A stretch of DNA of 46,295 bases from NCBI GenBank assembly GCA_024698555.1, contig JAILRI010000235.1, positions 1 through 46,295 of the forward strand, in the 5' to 3' direction. Positions within the stretch are counted from its first letter, which is position 1. Every line of letters begins with the position of its first letter. The notes below the pieces were generated by a model. That model ran no database searches. It was not told the origin of the DNA and saw only the letters and a program-made list of their open reading frames with translations. A program made the position numbers and the translations under genes. This DNA comes from Lachnospiraceae bacterium. Its GTDB lineage: Bacteria > Bacillota > Clostridia > Lachnospirales > Lachnospiraceae. Of this stretch, positions 1-8,736 are shown in pieces.

Positions 1-251
1 TTGCCTGCTTATCCCGATAGCACACGCCTGAAAGCCTCGCCGTAGCCCGCTACGTCTGCGTTTTCAGACATGTACTCTCGGGCAAGCATTCGGCGCATTA
101 GTCCAGTTATTTCGCGATCGATGTACTAGGAGAACCAAGGATCCGCGAGCTTGCGACAGGAGCCGGCTTGCCGGCTCTCGATGTCCAATTGCAACGAGTA
201 GGAGGGTGCAAGCTGCCTCTTACCAGATTACTAAGGAAGTGAGATAGATAA
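1..251. other. Left-edge intergenic region with nested hairpins
   Basis: No confident gene is seen. Bases 1-90 can fold into nested stems: 7-10 with 84-87, 13-17 with 78-82, 28-33 with 62-67, and 41-45 with 50-54 around a 4-base loop. A second hairpin pairs 160-166 with 171-177 around CTTG, extended by 155-158 with 182-185. On the minus strand a frame stopping at 9-11 reads as a protein-like 29-residue tail from an ATG at 96-98, so part of this may be the end of a decayed upstream gene. No match to a named RNA family was recognised. Confidence 0.4.
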
Positions 252-458
252 ATGAAAATAACAGTAGCAGGGGAAAAGAAGGAAGTAGCTGACGATCTGA
301 GTGTCGCGCAGCTCATCGAACAGGAAAATGTGGAAACTCCGCAGTATGTAACAGTTTCGGTAAATGAGGAGTTTATCGATGCGGAGGCTTTTGAAACCCA
401 TCAGCTGAAAGAAGGAGACGAGGTCGAATTCCTGTATTTCATGGGAGGGGGACGTTAG
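252..458 (+). CDS. ThiS/MoaD-like sulfur carrier protein with extended C-terminus
   Basis: This is a 68-residue beta-grasp (ubiquitin-like) sulfur carrier of ThiS/MoaD size. Such proteins carry sulfur as a thiocarboxylate on a C-terminal Gly-Gly after adenylation by a ThiF/MoeB-type enzyme. The sequence ends FMGGGR, so at least one residue lies beyond the Gly tail. In the CysO/Mec+, QbsE/QbsD and HcyS/HcyD systems such extra residues are removed by a JAMM protease, and one is encoded two genes downstream. The stop lies two bases before the E1 gene, so the two are surely cotranscribed. The acceptor of the sulfur is not in the window. A role in thiamine synthesis is less likely because no thi genes accompany it. 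Confidence 0.85.
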   Translation: MKITVAGEKKEVADDLSVAQLIEQENVETPQYVTVSVNEEFIDAEAFETHQLKEGDEVEFLYFMGGGR

Positions 459-460
459 AA

Positions 461-1270
461 ATGGCATTTACCAACGAACAGCTCGAACGTTACTCCAGGC
501 ATATCATTTTGAAGGAGATCGGCGCGAAGGGTCAGAAGAAGCTTCTGAACGCGAAGGTATTGATTATAGGCGCCGGGGGCTTAGGTGCTCCCGCAGCCCT
601 CTATCTTGCCGCGGCGGGTGTAGGGACCATAGGCATAGTCGATGCGGACGTAGTGGATCTGTCCAATCTGCAGAGGCAGGTGATCCATACCACGAACGAT
701 ATCGGCAAAAAGAAGGTGGAATCGGCAGCCGAAACTATGCGTGCCATCAATCCGGATGTTAATGTGAATACCTACTATGAGTTTGTAAGCAGTGCCAACA
801 TCATGGATCTGATCAGGGATTATGATTTTATCCTCGACGGGACGGATAATTTTCCGGCGAAATTCCTGATCAACGATGCCTGTGTAATGGCAAAAAAGCC
901 TCTTTCTCATGCCGGGATCATCCGGTTTAAAGGACAGCTCACTACCATCATTCCCGGCGAGGGACCCTGCTACCGCTGTATTTTCAAAAATCCGCCCCCG
1001 AAGGATGCGGTTCCTACCTGTAAGCAGGCAGGCGTTATCGGCGCTATGGGTGGCGTGATAGGCTCGCTTCAGGCCATGGAGGCAGTCAAATACATCACCG
1101 GGGTCGGGGAGCTGTTAGTCGGATATCTCCTGACCTATGACGCTTTGAAAATGGAATTTCACAAGATCAAGCTCCCGCCGCGCGGAAAAGGCTGCGCGGT
1201 CTGCTCCGACACTCCGTCGATCACCCAACTGATCGATTATGAGCAGGCGGTATGTGACTTGAAGCATTGA
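461..1270 (+). CDS. ThiF/MoeB/HesA-family adenylyltransferase (E1-like)
   Basis: This 269-residue protein is an E1-like enzyme that adenylates the C-terminal glycine of a ubiquitin-like sulfur carrier. The ATP-binding GAGGLG lies at residues 38-43, followed by D62 and the NLQRQ motif near 69-73. The DGTDN motif is at 126-130. Two Cys pairs for structural zinc are C170/C173 and C245/C248. The likely catalytic cysteine is C187 in PTCKQAG. The length is normal for MoeB/ThiF, and there is no C-terminal rhodanese domain, so sulfur must come from another protein. The TusA-like protein downstream is the obvious candidate. The start is two bases after the carrier stop, with a GGAGG-type ribosome site inside the carrier gene. 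Confidence 0.92.
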   Translation: MAFTNEQLERYSRHIILKEIGAKGQKKLLNAKVLIIGAGGLGAPAALYLAAAGVGTIGIVDADVVDLSNLQRQVIHTTNDIGKKKVESAAETMRAINPDVNVNTYYEFVSSANIMDLIRDYDFILDGTDNFPAKFLINDACVMAKKPLSHAGIIRFKGQLTTIIPGEGPCYRCIFKNPPPKDAVPTCKQAGVIGAMGGVIGSLQAMEAVKYITGVGELLVGYLLTYDALKMEFHKIKLPPRGKGCAVCSDTPSITQLIDYEQAVCDLKH

Positions 1271-1392
1271 TCTGCCTGAAAAAATTAGGAACCGGCGCAG
1301 CTGTTGCAAATGAATCGTTCGGGCGGTACATTGAATGAAAAAACAGTAAAGCCCGTATTGAAGAAACATCACTAAAAAGACAGCAGGATATC

Positions 1393-1821
1393 ATGAAAAT
1401 AACGATAAAAAAAGCAGATTTCGACGAAATGTACCGTTATGCGCTCTCCCAGCGTCCGGACGAGGCTTGTGGACTTGTTGCCGGAATTCAGGATGAAGAA
1501 GGCAATCGCGAGATAAAAAAGGTCTATTATCTCACCAACACGGATCACACCAATGAGCATTTTACGATCGATCCCAGAGAACATTTAGCTGCGGTCAAAG
1601 ATATGAGGGCGAACTCTATTATACCGCTCGGAAACTGGCATTCGCACCCTGAATCTCCTTCACGTCCTTCCGAAGAGGACAAAAGGCTTGCCAATGACAG
1701 TAACGCGACCTATCTTATTCTTTCGCTGGCAGAGGAGGAGCCCGTGCTCAACGCTTTCCATGTGGAGGGACCGCAGGAGGCCAGGACAGTCCGCAAGGAA
1801 GATCTGGTCATAGCGGGGTAA
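1393..1821 (+). CDS. JAMM/MPN+ (Mov34, M67) metallopeptidase
   Basis: A 142-residue JAB/MPN metalloprotease with all catalytic residues present: E24 in DEACGL, the zinc ligands H83 and H85, S93, and D96 of the HxH-x7-S-x2-D signature. Prokaryotic members of this family (Mec+, QbsD, HcyD) trim residues that follow the Gly-Gly of a sulfur carrier, or release an amino acid formed on it. The carrier here has a residue beyond its glycines, which fits a trimming role. The gene lies 122 bases after the E1 gene in the same orientation, with nothing convincing in the gap. Confidence 0.9.
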   Translation: MKITIKKADFDEMYRYALSQRPDEACGLVAGIQDEEGNREIKKVYYLTNTDHTNEHFTIDPREHLAAVKDMRANSIIPLGNWHSHPESPSRPSEEDKRLANDSNATYLILSLAEEEPVLNAFHVEGPQEARTVRKEDLVIAG

Positions 1822-1917
1822 ATGTTACCGGTGATATTATTTTCTTTTTTATGTGATGGAGTACAAAATAACTGCGATATAAGCAGATGCTCCTGCAGAT
1901 ATGGAGGTATATAAAAC

Positions 1918-2163
1918 ATGGCGGATTTTCAGATTGATGACAGGATAGATATCACTGATGTGACCTGCCCCATAACCTTTGTGAAAACAAAGGTGGCTTT
2001 AGAAGAGCTTGAAGAGGGAGAGGTCCTGCAGGTCCACTTAAATGACGGTGAGCCGGCTCAGAATGTGCCCCGGAGCATCAAGGAGGAAGGGCACGAAATA
2101 CTTAAGTTCGTCGATAATGGTGACGGTACACATGAGCTGTACATCAGAAAAGTGGGGGACTAA
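1918..2163 (+). CDS. TusA-family sulfurtransferase
   Basis: An 81-residue protein with the TusA signature: Cys-Pro at residues 17-18 followed by a helix and a conserved lysine (CPITFVKTK). The Cys of the CPxP-like motif carries persulfide sulfur from a desulfurase to an acceptor. Standing beside a sulfur carrier and its E1, it is a plausible sulfur donor to the adenylated carrier; that link is inferred from context. A good ribosome site (GGAGG) precedes the ATG. It is the last gene of the cluster because a strong hairpin terminator follows within 20 bases. Confidence 0.88.
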   Translation: MADFQIDDRIDITDVTCPITFVKTKVALEELEEGEVLQVHLNDGEPAQNVPRSIKEEGHEILKFVDNGDGTHELYIRKVGD

Positions 2164-2181
2164 AGTATCATGGTGAAATAT

Positions 2182-2224
2182 ACAGGCAGCATGCCAATGT
2201 GAAAGTTGGCATGCTGCCTGTTTG
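2182..2224 (+). terminator. Terminator of the sulfur-carrier cluster
   Basis: A perfect 16-bp stem (2182-2197 with 2206-2221) encloses an 8-base loop and is followed by a short T-rich stretch. It lies 18 bases after the tusA stop and separates the cluster from the next promoter. Confidence 0.85.
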
Positions 2225-2312
2225 AGTTCACGATATGCCTGTGGGAGAGATTGTAAACCCTGCGGAAGAAGATATCAAGAGGTAAAAATGCTTTACGAAG
2301 GTCGAAAACTCA

Positions 2313-2341
2313 TTGATAAATTCAAAAAAGTATGTTATCAT
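2313..2341 (+). promoter_or_regulatory. Sigma-70-type promoter for the thrH-to-cmpB gene run
   Basis: A -35 TTGATA (2313-2318) and a -10 TATCAT (2336-2341) are separated by exactly 17 bases. The site lies 36 bases upstream of the thrH ATG. It could drive the whole run of ten closely spaced genes up to 13352, since no clear terminator was seen inside. Confidence 0.65.
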
Positions 2342-2376
2342 AGTAAATTGGATATTTCTTGACGGAGGATACTGAG

Positions 2377-2976
2377 ATGAATATAGTTTGCCTGGATTTA
2401 GAGGGAGTACTGGTTCCCGAGATATGGATCGCGTTTGCCGAAGCGAGCGGGATACCTGAGCTGCGGAGGACTACCCGTGATGAACCCGATTATGATAAGC
2501 TCATGAAACAGCGTATTGCCATACTGCATGAACATGGTCTGGGACTGAAGCAGATACAGGAAACCATAGAGAAGATAGATCCCATGCCCGGAGCTAAGGA
2601 GTTTTTGGATGAGTTGAGAGCGATCACTCAGGTGATCATCTTAAGTGATACCTTTACACAGTTTGCAACGCCGCTCATGCGGAAGTTGGGATGGCCCACC
2701 ATATTCTGCAATACGCTGGAGGTAGCCGAAGACGGGAGTATCGCCGGCTACAGGATGCGCATAGAAAAGTCGAAGCTGACTACGGTTAAGGCTCTGCAGT
2801 CTATCGGTTATGAGACCATTGCGGCGGGCGACTCCTATAACGACTTAGGGATGATCGAGGCAGGCAAGGCAGGTTTCCTCTTTAAGAGCACCGAGCAGAT
2901 CAAGGCGGATCATCCGGAACTGCCCGCATTTGAGGAATACGCTGATCTCCTTGCTGCTATTAAAAAAGCGCTGTAA
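2377..2976 (+). CDS. thrH: ThrH-type phosphoserine phosphatase / phosphoserine:homoserine phosphotransferase
   Basis: A 199-residue HAD-superfamily phosphatase. The nucleophile motif reads DLEGVLVPE, the ThrH form in which the usual DxDG is DxEG. Motif II is the SDT near residue 90, a conserved lysine follows, and motif IV is GDSYND. ThrH dephosphorylates phosphoserine and can pass the phosphate to homoserine, linking serine and threonine synthesis. The ATG at 2377 is chosen because GGAGG (2364-2368) sits eight bases upstream; an in-frame TTG at 2359 lies upstream of this site and is unlikely. The next gene begins three bases after the stop. Confidence 0.9.
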   Translation: MNIVCLDLEGVLVPEIWIAFAEASGIPELRRTTRDEPDYDKLMKQRIAILHEHGLGLKQIQETIEKIDPMPGAKEFLDELRAITQVIILSDTFTQFATPLMRKLGWPTIFCNTLEVAEDGSIAGYRMRIEKSKLTTVKALQSIGYETIAAGDSYNDLGMIEAGKAGFLFKSTEQIKADHPELPAFEEYADLLAAIKKAL

Positions 2977-2979
2977 GAC

Positions 2980-4080
2980 ATGATCACCAGAAATATTCCC
3001 TGTTTTGATCTTCGCGGGATCATGAACAGCGGTCAGATATTCCGGATGTATGAGCCAAAGGACGGACATTTCGTGGTGTACAGTGCCGGCCGCCGGCTGG
3101 AACTGACGCAGCAGGGCGAAGAAGTGACGTTTTTCTGCAACGATGACGAATTTGAAGAATATTGGAGACGCTATTTTGACCTGGACAGGGACTATGCTGC
3201 CATGGTAAAGACTGCGCTTGAAAGCGGCGATGCTTTTGTGGCGGCTGCCTGTGAGTCAAAAAGCGGCATAAGGATACTTCATCAGGATCTTTGGGAAATG
3301 CTTATCAGCTTTATTATTTCCCAGCAGAAGCAGATACCTTCCATCCGCAGATGTATAGAAGGTCTGTGCGCAAGGTTCGGTGAGAAGAGGATTCTGCCGG
3401 CGGGGAATGCAGTGACCTATGCGGAGTCAGCGCATGGAGCTTCATCACAAGAATCGCAGTCCGTTGATGACGCAGTATGGTATACGTTTCCTGCTCCGGA
3501 AGCGATCGCTTCTGCCGGGCTCGATGGACTTAAAGGCCTGTCCCTGGGATATCGGGAAAGATATATATATGAGACAGCTGTAGAATATTCGCATAAGGAA
3601 GCAGAAGCTGCGAATGCAGAAAACATGGGGCTGAAACAGGCTTTGGAATTCTTAAAGTCATTTACCGGGGTCGGAGATAAGGTCGCCAACTGCGTAGCGC
3701 TCTTTGGAGCCGGGTATGTGGATGCGTTTCCCATAGATACGCATATTAAGGACATCCTGTATCGTGAGTATTATTCCGTACGTACTTCTGAAGAATGCGG
3801 TATAACACTGAAAGAATCGGGAATAAAACAAGAAGATTCAGAAATAATGCAGAAGGAATCCTGCTTAGCCCGGAAAGAATACAGTGCAGCAAGAAAGGGC
3901 TCCGGCATAGCGCAGAAACAACGCGGCGCAGCGCAGAAACAGGGCGTCATGCCGCAGAACAAACTCACTCAGACGGATTATGAGAAGCTGGCGGATATGC
4001 ATTTCAGTAAATATGCCGGTTACCGCGGCATCGTACAGCAGTGGATATTCGCTTACGAGCTGGACAGAGTAAAAAAGTGA
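2980..4080 (+). CDS. 8-oxoguanine DNA glycosylase (OGG1-type HhH-GPD) with heptad-repeat insertion
   Basis: A 366-residue base-excision glycosylase/AP lyase of the OGG1 branch. An N-terminal OGG-like domain is followed by the HhH-GPD core (FTGVGDKVANC, with the Schiff-base lysine in GDK, and the catalytic aspartate in FPIDTHI near residue 253). The C-terminal helix pair HFSKYAGYRGIVQQWIF completes the fold. Two stretches do not belong to the family: a polar insert near residues 148-165, and eight tandem 7-residue units at 271-326 placed between the core and the last helices. The core residues are intact, so activity may be retained if the insert loops out. It is tightly coupled to thrH upstream and yitT downstream. 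Confidence 0.88.
   Translation: MITRNIPCFDLRGIMNSGQIFRMYEPKDGHFVVYSAGRRLELTQQGEEVTFFCNDDEFEEYWRRYFDLDRDYAAMVKTALESGDAFVAAACESKSGIRILHQDLWEMLISFIISQQKQIPSIRRCIEGLCARFGEKRILPAGNAVTYAESAHGASSQESQSVDDAVWYTFPAPEAIASAGLDGLKGLSLGYRERYIYETAVEYSHKEAEAANAENMGLKQALEFLKSFTGVGDKVANCVALFGAGYVDAFPIDTHIKDILYREYYSVRTSEECGITLKESGIKQEDSEIMQKESCLARKEYSAARKGSGIAQKQRGAAQKQGVMPQNKLTQTDYEKLADMHFSKYAGYRGIVQQWIFAYELDRVKK
3790..3957 (+). repeat. Eight tandem 21-bp units inside the glycosylase gene
   Basis: The stretch divides exactly into eight 21-bp units encoding heptads, such as KESGIKQ, EDSEIMQ, KESCLAR, KEYSAAR, KGSGIAQ and KQRGAAQ. Each unit tends to start with Lys/Glu-Glu and end with Gln/Arg. The units are diverged at the DNA level, most conserved at their purine-rich GAAA-like start. 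The array keeps the reading frame. Confidence 0.8.
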
Positions 4081-4109
4081 AAGTCAGGGAACTAAAATAG
4101 CAAACAGAT

Positions 4110-4985
4110 ATGCTGGAATTGATAACGAAAAAGAGTCTTGTCAGAGACATACTGTTCATACTGGCAGGTACGCTCGTGATGGCTGTCGCCATCAACAGAA
4201 TATACGATCCGATGGAGCTGGTCACGGGAGGGATCACCGGCCTGGGTGTCATGATAAAACATCTTTCGGCCAGGTGGCTGGAGAACGGGATCCCGACCTG
4301 GCTGACATATGCGGTCTGCAATATACCAATACTTATTGCGGCTTTAAAGGTGCTCGGTTTTAAATTTGTGTCAAAGACCGTATTTGCGGCGTCCATGCTG
4401 ACCGTCTTCCTTTCACTGATACCGACCGAACCGCTTTTTGAGGCAGATTATCTGTTGTCTGCGGTATTCGGGGGAGTGCTGTCGGGGGTCGGCACAGGTC
4501 TGGTGTTCCTTACCATGTCCACCACAGGCGGAACCGAGACTCTGGGCATGCTGCTTCAGAAGAAGTTTCCATACTATTCCGTGCCCCGGCTGCTGCTGAT
4601 CATAGACGGGATCATAGTCCTGGCGGGAGCCTTGTCATTCGGACTAAACAAGGCGCTGTACTCAGTAATAGCTGTGTATGTAGTATCAAAGGTATCAGAT
4701 GGCCTGCTTGAAGGTATGAAATTCGCGAAATGCGCGTTCATCGTGTCGGATAAGTATGAGGATATAGCGAAAGAGATCATGTTTGCCCTCGACAGGGGAG
4801 TGACGGGGCTGGACGGAGAAGGAATGTATACGCATGCCGACAAAAAGCTGCTGTTCTGTGTCGTAGGCAAGAAAGAGATCGTTAAGCTTCTCGATATCGT
4901 ATATGCGGCAGATCCGCAGGCATTTGTGACCATAAATGATGTACGTGAGGTGTGGGGAGAAGGCTACGGGGCTTTTAAGGGATGA
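4110..4985 (+). CDS. yitT: YitT-family membrane protein (DUF161/DUF2179)
   Basis: A 291-residue integral membrane protein with the YitT layout. Five to six hydrophobic segments carry the family motifs (NRIYDPMELVTGGITG near the start and TGGTETLG in the middle), followed by a soluble DUF2179 domain from about residue 205 with the ending FVTINDVREVWGEGY. The molecular role of the family is not established. It sits 29 bases after the glycosylase and 24 bases before the HD-GYP gene. No strong ribosome site precedes the ATG at 4110, so translation may depend on upstream readthrough. Confidence 0.9.
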   Translation: MLELITKKSLVRDILFILAGTLVMAVAINRIYDPMELVTGGITGLGVMIKHLSARWLENGIPTWLTYAVCNIPILIAALKVLGFKFVSKTVFAASMLTVFLSLIPTEPLFEADYLLSAVFGGVLSGVGTGLVFLTMSTTGGTETLGMLLQKKFPYYSVPRLLLIIDGIIVLAGALSFGLNKALYSVIAVYVVSKVSDGLLEGMKFAKCAFIVSDKYEDIAKEIMFALDRGVTGLDGEGMYTHADKKLLFCVVGKKEIVKLLDIVYAADPQAFVTINDVREVWGEGYGAFKG

Positions 4986-5009
4986 AAAAGCGAGAGAGAG
5001 GAACTGTTA

Positions 5010-7172
5010 ATGATTAAAGATTCTGATAAGAAAGACAACGCCGATACAAGGCCGGAAAAGGCAAAGAAGTATGGGGGAGGCACAAAAAGACGCGAGCCCT
5101 CAAAGATCATTTATGTCCTTTTTCTTCTGATATACCTTGTTACGACTTTATCTATGACGCGGGTCGCGGGTTCCCAGGAGGTTATCGTTCTGAATCAGGG
5201 AAGTGTGATCATTCCGGTAGTTACCCTGAACGGAATTTTGTCTCCTCTGGCCAATATATGCATCATTTTCATGGTGGTATTTTTTGGCAAACTGGGATTT
5301 ATAACTTCACTTACTCTGCTTTTGTTCCAGTTTCCGATGCTTATCAGGAGCATCTTTTTCATGCATAATACGAGCAGCGCGGCAGGTCTGTTCTCCAATG
5401 TTTTTACGATCATTACGGTTATTCTGATCTACAGGCGTAATGTGACGATAGAAAGATATCAGAAAAATGAAGTTGAAAATCTGCGGGCGCAGCGCGGCTT
5501 TACCGAGAGGCTCTTCGAACAGACCGCAACAGCCTTAGTCGGAGCGATCGACGCAAAGGATGAGTATTCTCACGGCCATTCCGAAAGGGTCGCGGAATAC
5601 GCGGAGAAGATAGCAAGAGAAGCCGGAATGAGCGATGAGGAATGTCGCAGGATATATTATGCCGGTCTGCTGCATGATGTAGGCAAGATAGGTATAGCGG
5701 ACAATATCATCAATAAAAACGGCAAGCTGACTCCGGAAGAGTATGAGGTGATCAAACAGCATCCGGTTATGGGCAATCAGATACTTACCAGCATCAGCGA
5801 ATATCCCTATCTGAGCATAGGTGCTCATTTTCACCATGAGCGTTATGACGGCAAGGGATACCCTGACAGGTTAAAAGGCGATGATATTCCGGAGATCGCG
5901 AGGATCATTTCAGTCGCGGATGCCTATGACGCCATGACATCCAACCGAAGCTACCGCGATGCCATCCCCCAACAGCTGGTACGAGAGGAGATAGTCAAGG
6001 GAGCAGGGACGCAGTTTGATCCCGAATATGCCAAGATCATGCAGCATCTGATAGACCTTGACAGTGAATACAAGATGAGGGAACGCACTGTCGCAGGTAA
6101 TCTCGCAGGGCGGGACGAGCTGGTATGCGGTATTTACAGGGGTGAGGTTTCCGACGGTATACTTCTGACACAGAACATGACCGGCATTCACCTGAAATTC
6201 AAACCCGAAGGAACGGCGCCCGATGGTACTGTCTCACGTTCGCCCGCGATCATCCTGTTTGATTCGCTGGACGGTAGAGTGCATGAGTCTGAGAAGCTGA
6301 TCAGGGAACTGGCGTATTTTGAATATGGTGAAATATGGCTGGACGGACATGTTTCCGAAAAGAACGTCAGACGTACCCAGGTGCTGGAATTTGAAAAAGA
6401 CGCGGAAAAAACCAGATCCCGTTCGCGTGACAAGGAAACGGTTTATGATATAGAAGCGGTAAATATCAATGATCATGTGCTGATCAGGATCGATGACAGC
6501 CGGAAGATAACCGAGGTTACCCTGGCGCTTCCCGACAGCTCCAGATACGCGTATATCGGACTTACCGGCGAATACTGCCGTATCAGTGAGATAGCTGTCA
6601 GCAGGTCGGAAATGCCCGTAAGTAAAGACTATATCTCAAGGATAGCGGATCCGATCAGTTATCTGAACGGTCCGGCCGGTGATATTCCCAATATTCAGAT
6701 CGATGGGAGCAGATCGGCAGCCACAGACGGTATTGCGATCACAGACGGCATGACTGTCAGCTTCCATACTTTAAGTCTGCCTACGGCAAGGCTTATCTGG
6801 CATTGTCCGTATATCGTGATCTTCAGTTCTGATGATAAGAAGGTTAAAGGAAAAAATTACAGAGAATACGCGCTCACCCGTCTGGACGGAGAGAACTGGG
6901 ATGTGGACGGGTTTGCCGAGAATAAGCTTATCGTTAACAGAAATGATGATTTCGAAGGCTGGGATGCCTGGAAAAAAGCGTGCAAGGAAGGCTTTGACTG
7001 TGTTGTCAGTTTTGGGCGCGCCGGCAATAAGATATCGGTCACTACCGAGAATCAGGGGCTGTATGTTAAGAATACTACAACTCTTCCGGATGGGACCGGC
7101 GAGGTTTACGCTGCGCTGACCGGTGATCAGGTGGCGCTTACAAATATCAGGATTCAGGGAGGTAATGCATGA
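5010..7172 (+). CDS. Membrane-anchored HD-GYP domain protein (probable c-di-GMP phosphodiesterase)
   Basis: A 720-residue protein. A charged cytosolic start is followed by about four hydrophobic segments between residues 32 and 141, a short helix, then an HD-GYP domain. The metal-binding HD is at 222-223 in [20 protein letters not shown] at 275-285, and [15 protein letters not shown] at about 304-318. HD-GYP proteins hydrolyse cyclic di-GMP or related dinucleotides. The C-terminal half (about 365-720) is rich in beta-strand-like sequence and was not recognised. Its stop overlaps the potA start in ATGA, so it is translationally coupled to the polyamine importer. It could sense envelope or polyamine state, but that is inference. 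Confidence 0.88.
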   Translation: MIKDSDKKDNADTRPEKAKKYGGGTKRREPSKIIYVLFLLIYLVTTLSMTRVAGSQEVIVLNQGSVIIPVVTLNGILSPLANICIIFMVVFFGKLGFITSLTLLLFQFPMLIRSIFFMHNTSSAAGLFSNVFTIITVILIYRRNVTIERYQKNEVENLRAQRGFTERLFEQTATALVGAIDAKDEYSHGHSERVAEYAEKIAREAGMSDEECRRIYYAGLLHDVGKIGIADNIINKNGKLTPEEYEVIKQHPVMGNQILTSISEYPYLSIGAHFHHERYDGKGYPDRLKGDDIPEIARIISVADAYDAMTSNRSYRDAIPQQLVREEIVKGAGTQFDPEYAKIMQHLIDLDSEYKMRERTVAGNLAGRDELVCGIYRGEVSDGILLTQNMTGIHLKFKPEGTAPDGTVSRSPAIILFDSLDGRVHESEKLIRELAYFEYGEIWLDGHVSEKNVRRTQVLEFEKDAEKTRSRSRDKETVYDIEAVNINDHVLIRIDDSRKITEVTLALPDSSRYAYIGLTGEYCRISEIAVSRSEMPVSKDYISRIADPISYLNGPAGDIPNIQIDGSRSAATDGIAITDGMTVSFHTLSLPTARLIWHCPYIVIFSSDDKKVKGKNYREYALTRLDGENWDVDGFAENKLIVNRNDDFEGWDAWKKACKEGFDCVVSFGRAGNKISVTTENQGLYVKNTTTLPDGTGEVYAALTGDQVALTNIRIQGGNA

Positions 7173-8731
7173 AAAAGCTCGTGCAGTTCAGAAATATAGT
7201 CAAGTCCTTTGATGGACAGGTGATCCTTAAAGGTATCAATCTCGATATATATGAAAATGAGTTCGTAACTCTTTTGGGGCCTTCAGGGTGCGGTAAAACC
7301 ACGCTTTTGCGTATTCTGGCGGGATTTCTTGAGCCCGATGAGGGAAGCGTCATCTATGACGGTGTGGATATCACGGCTCTGCCGCCCCATAAGCGGGATC
7401 TGAATACCGTTTTCCAGAAATACGCGCTGTTTCCGCACATGAATGTGTTTGATAATGTGGCTTTCGGGCTGAATATCAAGAAAGAACCCAAGGATCTGAT
7501 CACCCAGAAGGTTACCCGTATGCTGAAGCTCGTAGGACTTGAGGATTACGGCAAACGCGGTGTAAGTGAAATGTCCGGCGGACAGCAGCAGCGTGTCGCC
7601 ATCGCCCGCGCCCTCGTTAACGAGCCCGGTGTCCTGCTCCTCGATGAGCCTTTGAGCGCGCTTGATGCCAAACTCCGCAAGGAAATGCAGAGGGAGCTCA
7701 AAAAGATACAGCAGGAAGTAGGCATTACCTTTATCTTTGTTACTCATGACCAGGAAGAGGCTCTGACCATGTCGGATAAGATCGTGGTCATGAAAGAGGG
7801 CGAGATACAGCAGATCGGCTCACCTACGGATATCTACAATGAGCCGGCAAACCGCTATGTCGCCAACTTCATAGGAGCCAGCAATATCGTGGACGGTACC
7901 ATGCTCGATGACTGCAAAGTCATGTTCGGTGACAAGACATTTGAGTGTGTGGACAGAGGCTTCGCGAAAAATGAAAAGGTTGATGTGGTCATCCGCCCCG
8001 AGGATCTCGATATCGTTCCCGTAAGAGACGGAAAGCTCAAAGGAATAGTCAGAAGCGTACTCTTTAAGGGAGTTCATTATGAGACAGTTGTAGAAACAAA
8101 GGCCGGTACTTCCATCCAGGTGAAAATGTATGTTTCCAATGATAAGCCCGTGCTTAACGAGGAAGCTCATGAAATGATGTCTGCCAATGATTTTTATCTG
8201 GACGAGGATGATGTGGAGGAGATTACCGACGCGTATATCATTGACCGTGCTGATGCGCAGGCCTGGAACCCGGACAATGACGAACGTATATCCATAGTAA
8301 GGGTTGAACACGATATCAAAAAGGAGAACGGTACTTATCCGGTGACCTTCTTTACGGCGGCAGGAACCTCCTATACGGCCAACATGATCGTGGAGGATAT
8401 AAACAGGGCCGTGGATGAGGAATTCGGCGAGGAGATATATGCCGTTAATTTCTTCAAAAAGGTGGATGAGATCCAGGAAAGTATGGTGCTGGATACCGAC
8501 CTGAAGATCTGGGCAAATGCCGTTGCATACGATCTCGAGGACGGAAGCCCGGTGGAGATCACGGATGTCGAGTATGATTTTGACCCTGAAACCATACTGC
8601 CCGGCGCTTATACGGTGACCTTTAAGACCCTGGGATATGAGTACAGGGTGGATACCACGGATCAGACGGAAGTAGGAAGCGCGGTAGGGCTTACCTTCAC
8701 GCCTGAAGACATACATGTTATGAGGAAATAA
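7169..8731 (+). CDS. potA: Spermidine/putrescine ABC transporter ATPase PotA, with insertion in its C-terminal domain
   Basis: The ATPase of a PotABCD polyamine importer. Walker [10 protein letters not shown] is at 37-45, the signature SGGQQ at 136-140, and Walker B LLLDEP at 156-161, with an H-loop THDQEEA. Family members are about 350-380 residues; this one is 520. The extra roughly 150 residues interrupt the C-terminal TOBE-like domain, between the [10 protein letters not shown] region and [10 protein letters not shown], after which the family ending resumes ([19 protein letters not shown]). The insert has two Ig-like-looking stretches ([17 protein letters not shown] and [10 protein letters not shown]). 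The start overlaps the HD-GYP stop; potB follows after five bases. Confidence 0.92.
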   Translation: MKKLVQFRNIVKSFDGQVILKGINLDIYENEFVTLLGPSGCGKTTLLRILAGFLEPDEGSVIYDGVDITALPPHKRDLNTVFQKYALFPHMNVFDNVAFGLNIKKEPKDLITQKVTRMLKLVGLEDYGKRGVSEMSGGQQQRVAIARALVNEPGVLLLDEPLSALDAKLRKEMQRELKKIQQEVGITFIFVTHDQEEALTMSDKIVVMKEGEIQQIGSPTDIYNEPANRYVANFIGASNIVDGTMLDDCKVMFGDKTFECVDRGFAKNEKVDVVIRPEDLDIVPVRDGKLKGIVRSVLFKGVHYETVVETKAGTSIQVKMYVSNDKPVLNEEAHEMMSANDFYLDEDDVEEITDAYIIDRADAQAWNPDNDERISIVRVEHDIKKENGTYPVTFFTAAGTSYTANMIVEDINRAVDEEFGEEIYAVNFFKKVDEIQESMVLDTDLKIWANAVAYDLEDGSPVEITDVEYDFDPETILPGAYTVTFKTLGYEYRVDTTDQTEVGSAVGLTFTPEDIHVMRK

Positions 8732-8736
8732 AGTAG

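Noticed and set aside
1-251. Thiamine pyrophosphate riboswitch upstream of the ThiS-like gene
   Set aside because: The conserved CUGAGA and related TPP-aptamer words are absent and no thi genes follow.
7820-8716. Minus-strand frame of 298 codons opposite potA
   Set aside because: It shows no family motif, no ribosome site and lies opposite a clearly real gene.
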